Assembly: GCA_015999745.1 (NCBI GenBank)
Contig: JAECQP010000004.1
Location: forward strand, 1 to 64,000
Source: Sphingobacteriia bacterium
Lineage (GTDB): Bacteria; Bacteroidota; Bacteroidia; Chitinophagales; Chitinophagaceae
Direction: 5' to 3'
Length of the DNA stretch: 64,000 bases
Positions 26,436-36,086 of this stretch are shown piece after piece (within the stretch, counting starts at the first letter, position 1; each line of letters starts with the position of its first letter). The notes below the pieces were generated by a model that made no database searches, was not told the origin of the DNA, and was given only the letters and a program-made list of their open reading frames with translations. The position numbers and the translations under genes were made by a program.

Positions 26436-26957
26436 ATGGCAAAAGCAAGTAAGAAAAAAGCCGCTAAAAAAGCTGCCCCTAAAAAGGCCGCTCCCAAAAA
26501 AGCAGCCCCTAAAAAGGCAGTAAAAAAAGCAGCTCCTAAAAAAGCAGCAAAAAAAGTGGTGAAAAAAGCCGCTAAAAAAGTTGCTCCTAAAAAAGCCGTA
26601 AAAAAAGCAGCACCCAAAAAGGCAGCTCCAAAGAAAGCAGCTCCTAAAAAAGCAGCAAAAAAAGTGGTGAAGAAAGCCGCTAAAAAAGTTGCTCCTAAAA
26701 AAGTCGTAAAAAAAGCAGCACCCAAAAAGGCAGCTCCAAAGAAAGCAGCTCCTAAAAAAGCAGCAGCTAAAAAGCCGGTTGTAAAACCTGTAGCGAAGCC
26801 AGTTGTAAAACCAGTAGCAAAAAAGAAAAAGCCTGCTGCTAAAAAACCAGCTCCGGCACCAGTTGCAGCGCCTGTTGCAGCTCCAACACCTGCAGCGGTT
26901 GAAACACCTGCAACATTGTTTACTCCGGAAACTCCAGCCTCCGGCGATAACCAATAA
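26436..26957 (+). CDS. Histone H1-like Lys/Ala/Pro repeat protein
   Basis: The 173-residue protein is built almost wholly from AAPKK, AAKK and VVKK units (residues 4-130), then a Val/Pro/Lys linker and an Ala/Pro/Thr-rich tail ('APVAAPVAAPTPAAVETP'). The composition resembles the histone-H1-like C-terminal arms of bacterial nucleoid proteins (Hc1/AlgP type), so DNA binding is likely but not proven. A 108-bp unit occurs twice in tandem (26532-26639 and 26640-26747) with two base differences, marking a recent expansion. A terminator follows. Antisense open frames here are artefacts of the repeats. Confidence 0.85.
   Translation: MAKASKKKAAKKAAPKKAAPKKAAPKKAVKKAAPKKAAKKVVKKAAKKVAPKKAVKKAAPKKAAPKKAAPKKAAKKVVKKAAKKVAPKKVVKKAAPKKAAPKKAAPKKAAAKKPVVKPVAKPVVKPVAKKKKPAAKKPAPAPVAAPVAAPTPAAVETPATLFTPETPASGDNQ
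26532..26747 (+). repeat. Tandem 108-bp repeat (two copies) in the lysine-rich gene
   Basis: Units 26532-26639 and 26640-26747 each encode 36 residues and differ at two bases (AAA/AAG and GCC/GTC; the second changes Ala to Val). A partial third unit starts at 26748. The locus is likely to vary in length between strains. Confidence 0.93.
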
Positions 26958-26978
26958 ATCAACCTGCATAACGATAGT

Positions 26979-27013
26979 AAAACCCTGTTGAAACCATCTG
27001 CAGGGTTTTTTAT
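26979..27013 (+). terminator. Terminator after the lysine-rich repeat gene
   Basis: AAAACCCTG (26979-26987) pairs with CAGGGTTTT (27001-27009), followed by further T residues. It lies 22 nt after the stop and just before the metalloprotease gene. Confidence 0.85.
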
Positions 27014-27048
27014 TTATGCGATCCCCCTTTTACAAAAAACCACTGTTT

Positions 27049-29469
27049 ATGAAATTATTATTTGCACGCAAACTGCTGTTGGCTATTGGCTGTTTGCTTA
27101 CAATACATCTTACTGCGCAGAACAGTTCCCGCATTGCAGATAAGACTAAAAACATGAAATACCATGATGGATACTTCCCTTTCTGGTGGGATGCGTCCAA
27201 CGGAAAAATCTGGATGCTGGTAAACAAACAGGATCAGGAATTCCTCTACGTTAATTCATTACCTGCCGGCCTCGGCTCCAATGATGTAGGACTTGACCGC
27301 GGGCAGATCGGCGATACCAGGGTTGTTTACTTTCACAAAGTCGGGAAGAAGCTGATGCTGATCCAGCCCAACTACGACTACCGGGCCCTGTCTGCTGACG
27401 CCAGGGAACAGAAGGCGGTCCGCGAATCCTTTGCATCCTCTACCATTGCCGGTTTCACCATTGAGGAAGAAGAGAATGGCCAGTTGCTGGTAGACCTTAC
27501 GACGTTCCTGCTGAGAGATGCACATGGCGCTGCCGACAGAATCCGGGGCATGAAGCAGGGCAGTTACATGCTGAACGAGGCCCGTTCCGCAGTGTATATG
27601 CCCAACACCCGGAATTTCCCTCAAAACACCGAAATGGAGGCCAGCATTACATTTACCGGCGGCGCTGATGCAGGAAGGTTTGTACGCACGGTTGCACCCT
27701 CTACCGAGGCTATTACACTTCGAATGCACCATTCCTTTGTAGCATTGCCCGACAACAACTACCAGCCCCGCAAATACGACATCCGGAGCGGCTATTTCGG
27801 CATCAGCTTTTTCGATTACAGCAGCGACTTCAGCCAGCCCATCGAAAAAATGTTTATTGCCCGGCACCGGCTTGCAAAAAAAGATCCTGCCGCCGCAGTG
27901 AGCGAGGCGGTAGCGCCCATTGTGTATTATCTCGACAATGGTACGCCCGAACCCATCCGTTCTGCTTTGCTGGACGGAGGCCGCTGGTGGAACCAGGCTT
28001 ATGAAGCAGCCGGCTATAAAAATGCATTCATCGTAAAAATGCTGCCAGACTCTGCGGATCCGATGGATATACGGTACAATATGATCAACTGGGTACACCG
28101 TTCTACCAGGGGATGGAGTTATGGTTCTTCTGTTACCGACCCCAGAACCGGCGAAATCATCAAGGGCCAGGTAACACTTGGTTCATTAAGGGTTCGCCAG
28201 GACTACCTGATATTTACCGGTTTACTTGCGCCCTTTGAAAACGGCAAGCCCGTTCCTGAAACCATGCGCCAGGCTGCATTACAACGCCTGAGACAATTGG
28301 CTGCCCATGAAATCGGCCATACACTCGGGCTGCAGCACAACTATGCTTCCAGCGTAAATAACAAAGCTTCTGTAATGGATTACCCGCATCCGGATGTTTT
28401 CATTAACAAAGAAGGAAAACTGGATTTTTCCCAAGTGTATACCAACGAAATTGGAGAATGGGATAAACGTGCCATCCTGTATGGTTATGCCGATTTCCCG
28501 GGCGGCACCGATACAGATCAGGCGCTGAATCAAATACTGGAGGAAAACACCCGGAAAGGATTATTGTTTATTGCAGATGCAGATGCAAGGGCTGCCAGCG
28601 GATTTCATCCCAACGCCCATTTATGGGATAACGGGAAGGACCCTGTCAGCGAGCTGAAGAATGTATTGGCAGTGCGCCAGAAAGCATTGGATCAGTTTTC
28701 TGAGAACGCCGTCAGCAGCAATACCCCTTTGAGTAAACTGGAAGACGTACTGGTACCTGTATACAACTACCACCGTTACCAGGTGGAAGCTGCAACGAAA
28801 CTCATCGGTGGCATCAATTACAGTTATACGGTACGCAACGACAACCAGCAGGCGCCTTCCGTATTGCCCAATGCCGTACAGGAAGCTGCCTTAAAAGCCG
28901 TACTGAACTGCCTCTCACCGGATGTACTTACGCTTTCAGAAAAGATCGTGGGCATCATTCCTCCACGCCCCCCGATGTATTATGGGGTGGGTGAACTCTT
29001 TGCCAAAAGAACCGGGATGAGCTTTGATGCATTGTCTGCAGCAGAAGCCCTGAGCAATTTTCAACTCAGCTTTATTTTCAATGCAGAAAGAGCCAACCGC
29101 CTGGTTCAACTGAAGGCAAGGGCCAATACCATTGGATGGGATGATGTACTGGATGCTGTTATCAATTACACCTGGAAAGCCGCGCCAGAAAAGGGTTTGA
29201 AAGCTGCCATACAAAAACAGACTCAGCAGATGGTATTGACCTGGCTGTTGGGACTGAGCCAAAGCGAGCAGAGTAATTACGCGGTAAAAGCCATCTGCTT
29301 CGACCGCCTCGAATCCCTGAAAAAATATGCGGAGCTGATGAGCAAAACCGCTGCTGATAAAAGTCACTACGCCTATGCAGCAGAGCGCATCAAAAATCCA
29401 AAAGACATTGCATTACCGCAGCACAAGGAGATACCTCCCGGCGCTCCGATCGGTTGCGATTTTGAATAA
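27049..29469 (+). CDS. Secreted zinc-dependent metalloprotease (DUF4953/DUF5117 type)
   Basis: The 806-residue protein starts at ATG 27049 with a signal peptide (MKLLFARKLLLAIGCLLTIH); the in-frame ATG at 27016 abuts the preceding terminator and is unlikely. The zinc motif 'HEIGHTLGLQHNYASS' (near residue 420) is the extended HExxHxxGxxH of metzincins, and 'SVMDYPHP' downstream gives the Met-turn. Flanking regions match the large Bacteroidota family with DUF5117-like N-terminal and DUF4953-like C-terminal parts. It is predicted to act in the periplasm or outside the cell; the substrate is unknown. Confidence 0.92.
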   Translation: MKLLFARKLLLAIGCLLTIHLTAQNSSRIADKTKNMKYHDGYFPFWWDASNGKIWMLVNKQDQEFLYVNSLPAGLGSNDVGLDRGQIGDTRVVYFHKVGKKLMLIQPNYDYRALSADAREQKAVRESFASSTIAGFTIEEEENGQLLVDLTTFLLRDAHGAADRIRGMKQGSYMLNEARSAVYMPNTRNFPQNTEMEASITFTGGADAGRFVRTVAPSTEAITLRMHHSFVALPDNNYQPRKYDIRSGYFGISFFDYSSDFSQPIEKMFIARHRLAKKDPAAAVSEAVAPIVYYLDNGTPEPIRSALLDGGRWWNQAYEAAGYKNAFIVKMLPDSADPMDIRYNMINWVHRSTRGWSYGSSVTDPRTGEIIKGQVTLGSLRVRQDYLIFTGLLAPFENGKPVPETMRQAALQRLRQLAAHEIGHTLGLQHNYASSVNNKASVMDYPHPDVFINKEGKLDFSQVYTNEIGEWDKRAILYGYADFPGGTDTDQALNQILEENTRKGLLFIADADARAASGFHPNAHLWDNGKDPVSELKNVLAVRQKALDQFSENAVSSNTPLSKLEDVLVPVYNYHRYQVEAATKLIGGINYSYTVRNDNQQAPSVLPNAVQEAALKAVLNCLSPDVLTLSEKIVGIIPPRPPMYYGVGELFAKRTGMSFDALSAAEALSNFQLSFIFNAERANRLVQLKARANTIGWDDVLDAVINYTWKAAPEKGLKAAIQKQTQQMVLTWLLGLSQSEQSNYAVKAICFDRLESLKKYAELMSKTAADKSHYAYAAERIKNPKDIALPQHKEIPPGAPIGCDFE

Positions 29470-29504
29470 TTGCAGTTTCAATAAACAATTAGTGAACTGA
29501 ACAT

Positions 29505-29547
29505 AAAAAAGGCTTGATACAGGAAATTTTCTTTGTATCAAGCCTTT
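29505..29547 (-). terminator. Terminator of the pyruvate dehydrogenase E2 gene
   Basis: A perfect 14-bp stem (29508-29521 with 29534-29547) with a 12-nt loop is followed on the minus strand by six U residues. It may also slow transcription from the metalloprotease side, where only a short U run follows. Confidence 0.85.
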
Positions 29548-29567
29548 CATCATATAAAGGACATTAT

Positions 29568-31220
29568 TTAAACAAGCATTCTCACCGGCTCTTCCAGCAA
29601 CTGTTTGAGTGTTTGCAGGAACGCCGCGCCTGTTGCGCCATCCACCACACGGTGATCGCAACTCAGGGTCACTTTCATCATATTGCCCGGAACAATTTGT
29701 CCATTCTTTACCACAGGCTCTGCAGCAATTCCACCTACCGCAAGAATGCAGGAATCAGGAGGATTGATGATTGCAGTAAACTGATCGATGCCAAACATTC
29801 CCAGGTTGGAAATGGTGAATGTACTTCCCTCCCAGTCTGCCGGTTGTAATTTTTTATCTTTTGCCTTCTGTGCAAAATCTTTTACCTCTGCACCAATCTG
29901 GCTCAGTGATTTTCCGTCTGCATAGCGTACAACCGGTACCAGCAATCCATCTTCTACCGCAACCGCCACACCAATATTGATGTGATCGTTGTAGCGAATG
30001 AAATCGCCCATCCAGCTACTGTTGACTTTTGGATTTTGTTTCAACGCCATGGCAGTTGCTTTCACCACCATATCATTAAAACTGATCTTCACCTTGGCCA
30101 CTTCGTTCATTTTGGTGCGGGCAGCAATAGCAGCATCCATGTCGATACTCATGGTCAGGTAAAAATGTGGAGCTGTAAACAGGCTCTCGCTCAAACGCTT
30201 CGCAATAACTTTACGCATCTGCGATAAAGGAACATCTGTAAAGCTTACCTGCCCGGTTACAACCGGAGCAGCGGCAGGTGCTGCAGCTTTTGAAGCGGGC
30301 GCTGCTGATGCAACGGCAGGCACGTAATTTTCTACATCTGTTTTGGTGATTCTTCCATTATCGCCGGAACCTTTTATAAAACGCAGGTCTACCCCTTTTT
30401 CTGCAGCCAGTTTCTTAGCCAGCGGAGAAGCAAAGATTCTTCCTTCGTTGATCACTGTTTCTGCAACCGGTGCAGTAGGTGCTGCCGGTGCGCCGGCAGG
30501 CTGGGCAACCGGTGCGGCAGCACTAGCTGTAGCAGCTGCAGGTTTGGCGCCACCGGATTTTGCAGCAGCTACAATAGCAGCTACATCCAATCCTTCCTTA
30601 CCAATAATGCACAATAAATCGTTCACCTGAATTTTTTCTCCGGCTTTAGCGCCCTGGTACAACAGGATACCATCTTTGTAGCTTTCGAGTTCCATGGTGG
30701 CTTTATCGGTTTCAATATCTGCCAGTACTTCTCCTTTCTTTACCGTGTCTCCGATGTTTTTTTGCCAGCCTGCAATCACCCCTTCGGTCATGGTATCACT
30801 CAAACGGGGCATCAATACCACTTCTTCCATAGATGCAATATCCAATCCCACCGGAGCAGGAGTTGCAGCCGGTTCAACCACAGCAGGAGCAGCGGGTGCC
30901 GCTGCCGGAGCAGGTTGTGATGCCGTCGCAGGGGCAGTTGCGCCACCGGAATGCAGCTTAATCAGTTCTGAAATATTTTCACCGGGCTTTCCTAAAATAG
31001 CCAGCAGATCGTTCACCTGAAGTTTTCCTCCATCGGGGGTGCCAATATGCAGTAAGACGCCATCCTGGTAGCTTTCCAGCTCCATGGTAGCTTTATCCGT
31101 TTCTATTTCAGCCAGCAAATCACCTTTTTTTACATTGTCTCCCACATGCTTATGCCATGCAGCAATCACGCCTTCTGTCATGGTATCACTTAAACGGGGC
31201 ATTAAAATCACTTCAGCCAT
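29568..31220 (-). CDS. Pyruvate dehydrogenase E2 (dihydrolipoamide acetyltransferase)
   Basis: The 550-residue core subunit transfers the acetyl group to CoA. It has two lipoyl domains (about residues 3-80 and 132-210), each with a lipoylated lysine in 'ETDKATMELES', joined by Ala/Pro-rich linkers. A peripheral subunit-binding domain follows ('FASPLAKKLAAEKGVDLRF', about 260-300), then the catalytic domain with 'SCDHRVVDGATGAAF' near the C-terminus. The two lipoyl domains are close copies. The E1 and E3 genes are not adjacent. A branched-chain role is possible, but the 'PRLSDTMTEG' lipoyl sequence fits pyruvate. Confidence 0.94.
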   Translation of the reverse strand: MAEVILMPRLSDTMTEGVIAAWHKHVGDNVKKGDLLAEIETDKATMELESYQDGVLLHIGTPDGGKLQVNDLLAILGKPGENISELIKLHSGGATAPATASQPAPAAAPAAPAVVEPAATPAPVGLDIASMEEVVLMPRLSDTMTEGVIAGWQKNIGDTVKKGEVLADIETDKATMELESYKDGILLYQGAKAGEKIQVNDLLCIIGKEGLDVAAIVAAAKSGGAKPAAATASAAAPVAQPAGAPAAPTAPVAETVINEGRIFASPLAKKLAAEKGVDLRFIKGSGDNGRITKTDVENYVPAVASAAPASKAAAPAAAPVVTGQVSFTDVPLSQMRKVIAKRLSESLFTAPHFYLTMSIDMDAAIAARTKMNEVAKVKISFNDMVVKATAMALKQNPKVNSSWMGDFIRYNDHINIGVAVAVEDGLLVPVVRYADGKSLSQIGAEVKDFAQKAKDKKLQPADWEGSTFTISNLGMFGIDQFTAIINPPDSCILAVGGIAAEPVVKNGQIVPGNMMKVTLSCDHRVVDGATGAAFLQTLKQLLEEPVRMLV

Positions 31221-31290
31221 CTTCTTTGTATGCTTTAAATGAGCCGTGAAATTACATTAAAAATCAACTTAGTTGCATCTTATACGCATG

Positions 31291-31332
31291 AAAAAAGGTT
31301 GGAATACAGCAAATCTGCCTAATCCAACCTTT
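31291..31332 (-). terminator. Terminator of the isocitrate dehydrogenase gene
   Basis: AAAGGTTGGA (31294-31303) pairs with TCCAACCTTT (31323-31332). The A tract at 31291-31296 gives a U run on the minus strand. It lies 29 nt after the stop. Confidence 0.8.
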
Positions 31333-31361
31333 CTTTAAACCATTATTAATGCAGAACCTGC

Positions 31362-32816
31362 TTACTGACCCTGCGCCAGACTGTAGGCTTTTTTATTCCC
31401 CCACATGTTCAACACTTCGGTTGAGCAAATTTTGAAATCGTTCATCAGGCGCCTGTAGAGTTCCAGAATATCGGTTTGGGTTACGGGAACCTCACCGATG
31501 CTCTCAAATCTACAGGTATACTGGTTCACCAGGTTGGTGAACACAGAGCCTTTGGGCCATACCTGGGTACCACGGTTGCTGATGGTCACCAGTTTAAACA
31601 GGTCTCTGGTATGTTTCAGGCATTTTTCAGCCACCACAGCCGGTTGCTCATTGCTTTCGATGAACATATCTACCCCAACCATAAACTCCTGCTCATTTTC
31701 CACCGATTCCAGCATTGGGTTATTCTTCAACCGGCAGATGGAAGGGATAACAGAATGGTTATCCAGCAATGGTTTGGGGTTATGTTCCGGCTCTTTACCA
31801 AAGTTGCTGATAATGACTTGTGCAAATTCCATGGTATTCAGGGAAGGCGTGTTGCGTTCTCCGAAATCCCCTGTATGCTTACCGCTTTCCAATGTATAGA
31901 GTAGTGCGTTTTCGATCATGGCAGCCGTTTCCATCAAACCAAGATGGCGAAGCATTCCGAACCCACTCAGCAGCAAGGCCGTTGGGTTGGCTATATTTTT
32001 CCCGGCAATATCCGGAGCGGTACCATGCACCGCTTCAAAAATGGAAATATGGTCGCCGATATTGGCGGAAGGGGCGAAACCCAGGCCACCCACCAGTCCC
32101 GCGCAGAGATCACTCACTATATCCCCCTGCAGGTTGGTCAGCACCACCACATCAAACAGATCCGGCTTGCTTACCAGTTTCATACAGAGATCATCCACAA
32201 TTACATCATCCGCGTTCAGATCGGGGTATTGCCTGGCTACTTCATAAAACACGTCCAGGAATAATCCGTCAGTGAGCTTCATGATATTGGCTTTGTGTCC
32301 ACAGGTAATTCTTCTGGCACCCTTCTTTTGGGCCATTTCAAATGCGTATTTGATCACCTGCATACTGCCCTGGCGGGTAATAAACCTGCGGCTGAGCGCC
32401 ACATCATTGGTGATCATATGTTCCACACCACCATAAGTATCCTCAATATTCTCTCTTACAATGGTTATATCAATGGGAATCCCGGCCTTGCTGAATACCG
32501 TATCTACCCCATGAAGGGTTTGAAATGTTCTTTTATTGGCATATGTGTTCCAGGTTTTACGGGCGGTCACATTCACGCTTTTCACACCCTTTCCTTTTGG
32601 GGTTTCCATAGGCCCTTTGAACAAGATACCCAGGGTCTCGATTGTTTCCTGCGCTTCGGGAGTCATTCCATTACTGTATCCTTTATCGAACACCCATTTG
32701 CCCATATCTACATAATCATACTCCAAAGGCACTTTGGCAGCTTCAAAAATGGACAGGACGGCATCCATGATTTCCGGGCCTATTCCATCGCCCTTGGCAA
32801 CAGCAATTTTAATCAT
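31362..32816 (-). CDS. icd: NADP-dependent isocitrate dehydrogenase
   Basis: This 484-residue TCA-cycle enzyme oxidises isocitrate to 2-oxoglutarate. It belongs to the beta-decarboxylating dehydrogenase family with the long C-terminal extension known from Thermus-type enzymes. Motifs include 'AKGDGIGPEIMDAV' at the start, 'TIVRENIEDTYGGVEH', the metal-binding 'LTNLQGDIVSDLCAGL' and 'FEAVHGTAPDIAGKNIANP'. The length and the extension after residue 340 separate it from isopropylmalate dehydrogenase (about 360 residues). A TAnnTTTG element precedes the start and a terminator follows. Confidence 0.9.
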   Translation of the reverse strand: MIKIAVAKGDGIGPEIMDAVLSIFEAAKVPLEYDYVDMGKWVFDKGYSNGMTPEAQETIETLGILFKGPMETPKGKGVKSVNVTARKTWNTYANKRTFQTLHGVDTVFSKAGIPIDITIVRENIEDTYGGVEHMITNDVALSRRFITRQGSMQVIKYAFEMAQKKGARRITCGHKANIMKLTDGLFLDVFYEVARQYPDLNADDVIVDDLCMKLVSKPDLFDVVVLTNLQGDIVSDLCAGLVGGLGFAPSANIGDHISIFEAVHGTAPDIAGKNIANPTALLLSGFGMLRHLGLMETAAMIENALLYTLESGKHTGDFGERNTPSLNTMEFAQVIISNFGKEPEHNPKPLLDNHSVIPSICRLKNNPMLESVENEQEFMVGVDMFIESNEQPAVVAEKCLKHTRDLFKLVTISNRGTQVWPKGSVFTNLVNQYTCRFESIGEVPVTQTDILELYRRLMNDFKICSTEVLNMWGNKKAYSLAQGQ

Positions 32817-32838
32817 ATTCGTTAATTTTTCGGTGGTG

Positions 32839-32846
32839 CAAAGGTA
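32839..32846 (-). promoter_or_regulatory. -7 promoter element of icd
   Basis: The minus strand reads TACCTTTG, an exact TAnnTTTG match 22 nt before the icd ATG at 32816. Confidence 0.5.
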
Positions 32847-32952
32847 CGAACCATCAGTACAAATTGTGTGTTAAATCGGATGAATATTCCTATATTACTG
32901 TTCAAATAAACAGTCAATTTCCTTATTTTTACCACAGCCAATCCCCGTACCC

Positions 32953-33339
32953 ATGACATCAAAAATTTCAGAGGGCATAGAAATCACGGTAGAAACTTTC
33001 TACCAGGCAGATTACAGCAATCCGCTGAAGGGGGAATTTATGTTTGCCTACCGCATCACCATCGAAAATCACAACAAATTCACGGTTAAATTACTCAGGA
33101 GACACTGGTTCATTTTCGACAGCAATGCCGAGAACCGAGAAGTGGAGGGCGAAGGGGTTGTGGGCGTTCAGCCGGTACTGCTTCCCGGAGAAAATTACCA
33201 GTATGTAAGCGGCTGTAACCTGAAAACCGAAATGGGTAAAATGCATGGCAGCTACCAGATGGAAAATGAGAACACCAAACAATTGTTCTCTGTGAATATT
33301 CCATCCTTCGACCTGATTGCTCCTTCCAAATTAAACTAA
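32953..33339 (+). CDS. apaG: ApaG family protein
   Basis: The 128-residue protein is a single immunoglobulin-like beta domain of the ApaG/DUF525 family, with 'FAYRITIENHNKFTVKLLRR', 'GVVGVQPVLLPGENYQYVSG' and 'MHGSYQM'. ApaG proteins have been linked to cobalt/magnesium resistance and Ap4A metabolism, but their biochemical role is not firmly known. It is transcribed divergently from icd and ends 3 nt before the converging gldB gene. Confidence 0.93.
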   Translation: MTSKISEGIEITVETFYQADYSNPLKGEFMFAYRITIENHNKFTVKLLRRHWFIFDSNAENREVEGEGVVGVQPVLLPGENYQYVSGCNLKTEMGKMHGSYQMENENTKQLFSVNIPSFDLIAPSKLN

Positions 33340-33342
33340 TGC

Positions 33343-34347
33343 CTAAGACGGCTTATATTTAGACTCAGTGAATAACTGTCCGGGATCCTTTTGCATCAGG
33401 TCTTTCAGGCTTGCCTGCTTATTTTTTTCCATCCATTTTTTCACAATCTGCCATCCGGTGAACTGACCGATATTTCCGGGAGACCCTTCGCCCAGCAATT
33501 GCGTTACAGGGCCATCTACCATGTAATCGCGGGTTACCTGCGGATCTGATTTATACAAAAGTTCATTTTGAATAAACATGCTCCAGATATTCCGTTCATT
33601 TTTATAGCAGGCCTCCAGTTGTGCCTTACTGTACCCGGTTTTAAGGGTATCGGGCAATTCGGGCAGGAACTGATCGAGCAGGTACATTTTTTTTCCCGAC
33701 TCCACCATCTGTTCCACCAACGGTTTCCCGGGATGCTGCGCCGGATACATATCATCAATGATATTGCGCAGAACATTTACCGGTATATAAGCTTTATCGA
33801 ATCTTCTTGAAACAAAGCCGGGATACATGGCCTGCCCCTGTTCACTGGCATAGATGGGGTGGTCTTTGCCGAGGAACAACTGCAATCCTACCGCAATGGC
33901 ATCCTGTGTTAAAATACAACTGTAACTGTCAATGGGGCCAATAAAAGTGATCAACTTTCCGGGCAGCTTATATTCAGGAAAATAATAGTGCACATACCTG
34001 AAGCCCTCCTTCACCTGGTTGCTGATGGATTGCAGGTTACCGAACAATAGGTCGTTGCCGGCATAAATGGTTTGGTAACTGCGTAGGAACGCCGGTACAT
34101 CCCGGGAAGCCAGGTCGGGTGTAGTACCCAGTATATTGAATAAAAAATCCCGGGTAAACCCCGGATACTTCCTGTTCAGGGCATCCAGCGATGCATTCAG
34201 TTGCAGGGTGTCTATTGCAAAGAAATCTTTTTCAAACCTGTACGTAACAAGGTTTACCGTAACGCCCGACACATCGGGCAGCTTCGGGCCCTGCTTGCAG
34301 GAAAGCAGTACTGCAGCAATTAAAAAGGCTAAAACAAGCTTCTTCAT
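33343..34347 (-). CDS. gldB: Gliding motility lipoprotein GldB homologue
   Basis: The 334-residue protein has a lipoprotein signal with lipobox 'AVLLSC' (Cys17) and the GldB-family body: 'VTYRFEKDFFAIDT', 'DALNRKYPGFTRDFLFNILG' and 'LITFIGPIDSYSCIL'. In gliding Bacteroidota, GldB is needed for motility and T9SS-linked processes. Related proteins occur in non-gliding species, so motility is not proven. It is divergent from nadE, with 56 nt between starts, and converges on apaG. Confidence 0.88.
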   Translation of the reverse strand: MKKLVLAFLIAAVLLSCKQGPKLPDVSGVTVNLVTYRFEKDFFAIDTLQLNASLDALNRKYPGFTRDFLFNILGTTPDLASRDVPAFLRSYQTIYAGNDLLFGNLQSISNQVKEGFRYVHYYFPEYKLPGKLITFIGPIDSYSCILTQDAIAVGLQLFLGKDHPIYASEQGQAMYPGFVSRRFDKAYIPVNVLRNIIDDMYPAQHPGKPLVEQMVESGKKMYLLDQFLPELPDTLKTGYSKAQLEACYKNERNIWSMFIQNELLYKSDPQVTRDYMVDGPVTQLLGEGSPGNIGQFTGWQIVKKWMEKNKQASLKDLMQKDPGQLFTESKYKPS

Positions 34348-34403
34348 ACGCGAATTAACGGAAAGGATAGTGATGATGTTGTTAAATTGATGAAATTTGT
34401 TCC

Positions 34404-36086
34404 ATGAAGATTTTCATAGCACAGCAAAATTATCATATTGGCAATTTTGAATACAATACCAATAAGATCATCGAAGCCATCGAAACAGCCAAGGCTGCAG
34501 GCGGGGAACTGATCCTGTTCAGCGAAATGAGTGTATCCGGCTATCCTGCAAGAGATTTTGTGGAGTTCAGCGATTTTATTGACCAGTGCCAGGCCGCGGT
34601 TGAAAAAATCAAAGCACATGCAGATACCATTGGGGTCTTAATCGGAAGCCCTTCCCGGAATACACAACACAAGGGCAAGAGTCTGTTTAATGCAGCTTAT
34701 TTTTTATATGAAAAAGAAGTGAAAGCAGAGATCCATAAAACATTACTGCCTACCTATGATGTATTTGATGAGTACCGGTATTTTGAACCTGCTTTTGAAT
34801 GGAAGGTAATCCCTTTCAAAGGAAAGAAACTGGCTGTAACCATTTGCGAGGATATCTGGAACCTGGGCGATAACCCCTTGTACAGGATCTGCCCCATGGA
34901 CGAGCTGATGCTGCAGCAGCCCGATATCATGCTCAACCTGAGCGCCTCTCCTTTTGATTATACGCACGATGAAGACCGCAAAGCAGTGATTAAATCGAAT
35001 GTGCAGAAATACAGAATCCCCTTGTTTTATTGCAATGCGGTGGGCAGCCAGACAGAGATCGTTTTTGACGGAGCTTCCCTTGTATTCGACAAAGACGCCA
35101 ATCTCTGCAAAGCGCTTCCTATGTTCGAAGAAGCGTTGGTGGAAGTTGAACTGAACGAAGATGGAACCATCAATGCACCTGTGCTGGAGCCTGCGGGCAG
35201 GGTGCCCGATAAGGAACTGACACCTGAAACGCTCGAAGAAGAACTGAATATTGCACAGATCTACCAGGCGCTGGTGTTCGGTATCCGCGATTATTTTCAA
35301 AAGATGGGATTCAAAAAAGCCATCCTGGGTTCTTCCGGCGGAATTGACTCCGCCGTTACACTGGCATTGGCCTGTGATGCCCTGGGTGCAGAAAATGTAA
35401 GGGCCATCCTGATGCCTTCGCCTTATTCCACCGGTCATTCGGTGGAGGATGCTGTTCAGTTAAGCAGGAACCTGGACAACCCTTATGATATCGTGCGTAT
35501 CAACGATGTATATGAAAGTTTTCTAAAAACGCTGAGCCCTGTTTTTGGCGACCTGCCTTTTTCACTGGCCGAAGAAAATATACAAAGCAGAACCAGGGGC
35601 AACCTGCTCATGGCCATTGCCAATAAATTCGGGTATATCCTGCTCAATACGTCTAATAAAAGTGAACTCTCTACCGGCTACGGCACGCTCTATGGAGATA
35701 TGGCCGGAGGCCTGGGTGTATTGGGGGATTGTTACAAGCTGCAGGTATATGCACTGGCCAGGTACATTAACCGCAACGGTGAAATCATCCCGAACAATAT
35801 CATCAATAAGGCGCCGAGTGCTGAGCTCCGACCGGGTCAGAAAGACAGCGACAGTTTACCCGATTACAGCATCCTGGATAAACTCCTTTACCAATACATT
35901 GAAAAACGAAAGGGTCCCGCCGAAATCAAGGCGCAGGGGTTTGACGCCGCATTGGTAGACCGCACACTGAAAATGGTGAACAACAATGAATACAAGCGCA
36001 ACCAGTTTTGTCCGATCATTCGCGTTTCACCAAAAGCTTTTGGGGTAGGCAGAAGAATGCCAATTGTGGGAAAGTACCTGAATTAA
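34404..36086 (+). CDS. nadE: Glutamine-dependent NAD+ synthetase
   Basis: The 560-residue enzyme performs the last step of NAD synthesis, amidating deamido-NAD with glutamine-derived ammonia. The N-terminal nitrilase-like glutaminase has Glu41 in 'LFSEMSVSGYP', the lysine in 'HKTLLPTYDVFDEYR' and the cysteine in 'VTICEDIWNLGDN'. The C-terminal synthetase domain has the ATP-binding 'SSGGIDSAVTLAL' near residue 310 and 'TSNKSELSTGYGTLYGD'. It is a two-domain fusion of normal length. Its stop is directly adjacent to the stop of the converging CHU_C gene. Confidence 0.97.
   Translation: MKIFIAQQNYHIGNFEYNTNKIIEAIETAKAAGGELILFSEMSVSGYPARDFVEFSDFIDQCQAAVEKIKAHADTIGVLIGSPSRNTQHKGKSLFNAAYFLYEKEVKAEIHKTLLPTYDVFDEYRYFEPAFEWKVIPFKGKKLAVTICEDIWNLGDNPLYRICPMDELMLQQPDIMLNLSASPFDYTHDEDRKAVIKSNVQKYRIPLFYCNAVGSQTEIVFDGASLVFDKDANLCKALPMFEEALVEVELNEDGTINAPVLEPAGRVPDKELTPETLEEELNIAQIYQALVFGIRDYFQKMGFKKAILGSSGGIDSAVTLALACDALGAENVRAILMPSPYSTGHSVEDAVQLSRNLDNPYDIVRINDVYESFLKTLSPVFGDLPFSLAEENIQSRTRGNLLMAIANKFGYILLNTSNKSELSTGYGTLYGDMAGGLGVLGDCYKLQVYALARYINRNGEIIPNNIINKAPSAELRPGQKDSDSLPDYSILDKLLYQYIEKRKGPAEIKAQGFDAALVDRTLKMVNNNEYKRNQFCPIIRVSPKAFGVGRRMPIVGKYLN

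Noticed and set aside
26376..26969. Long minus-strand open frames rich in Phe/Cys or Ala/Phe opposite the lysine-rich gene
   Set aside because: They are the complements of AAPKK-type repeats; their composition follows directly from the repeat and they have no start context or family resemblance.
29568..31220. The two near-identical lipoyl domains of the E2 gene as a recent duplication
   Set aside because: Multiple lipoyl domains are a normal and ancient feature of this enzyme family, and the DNA copies are well diverged.
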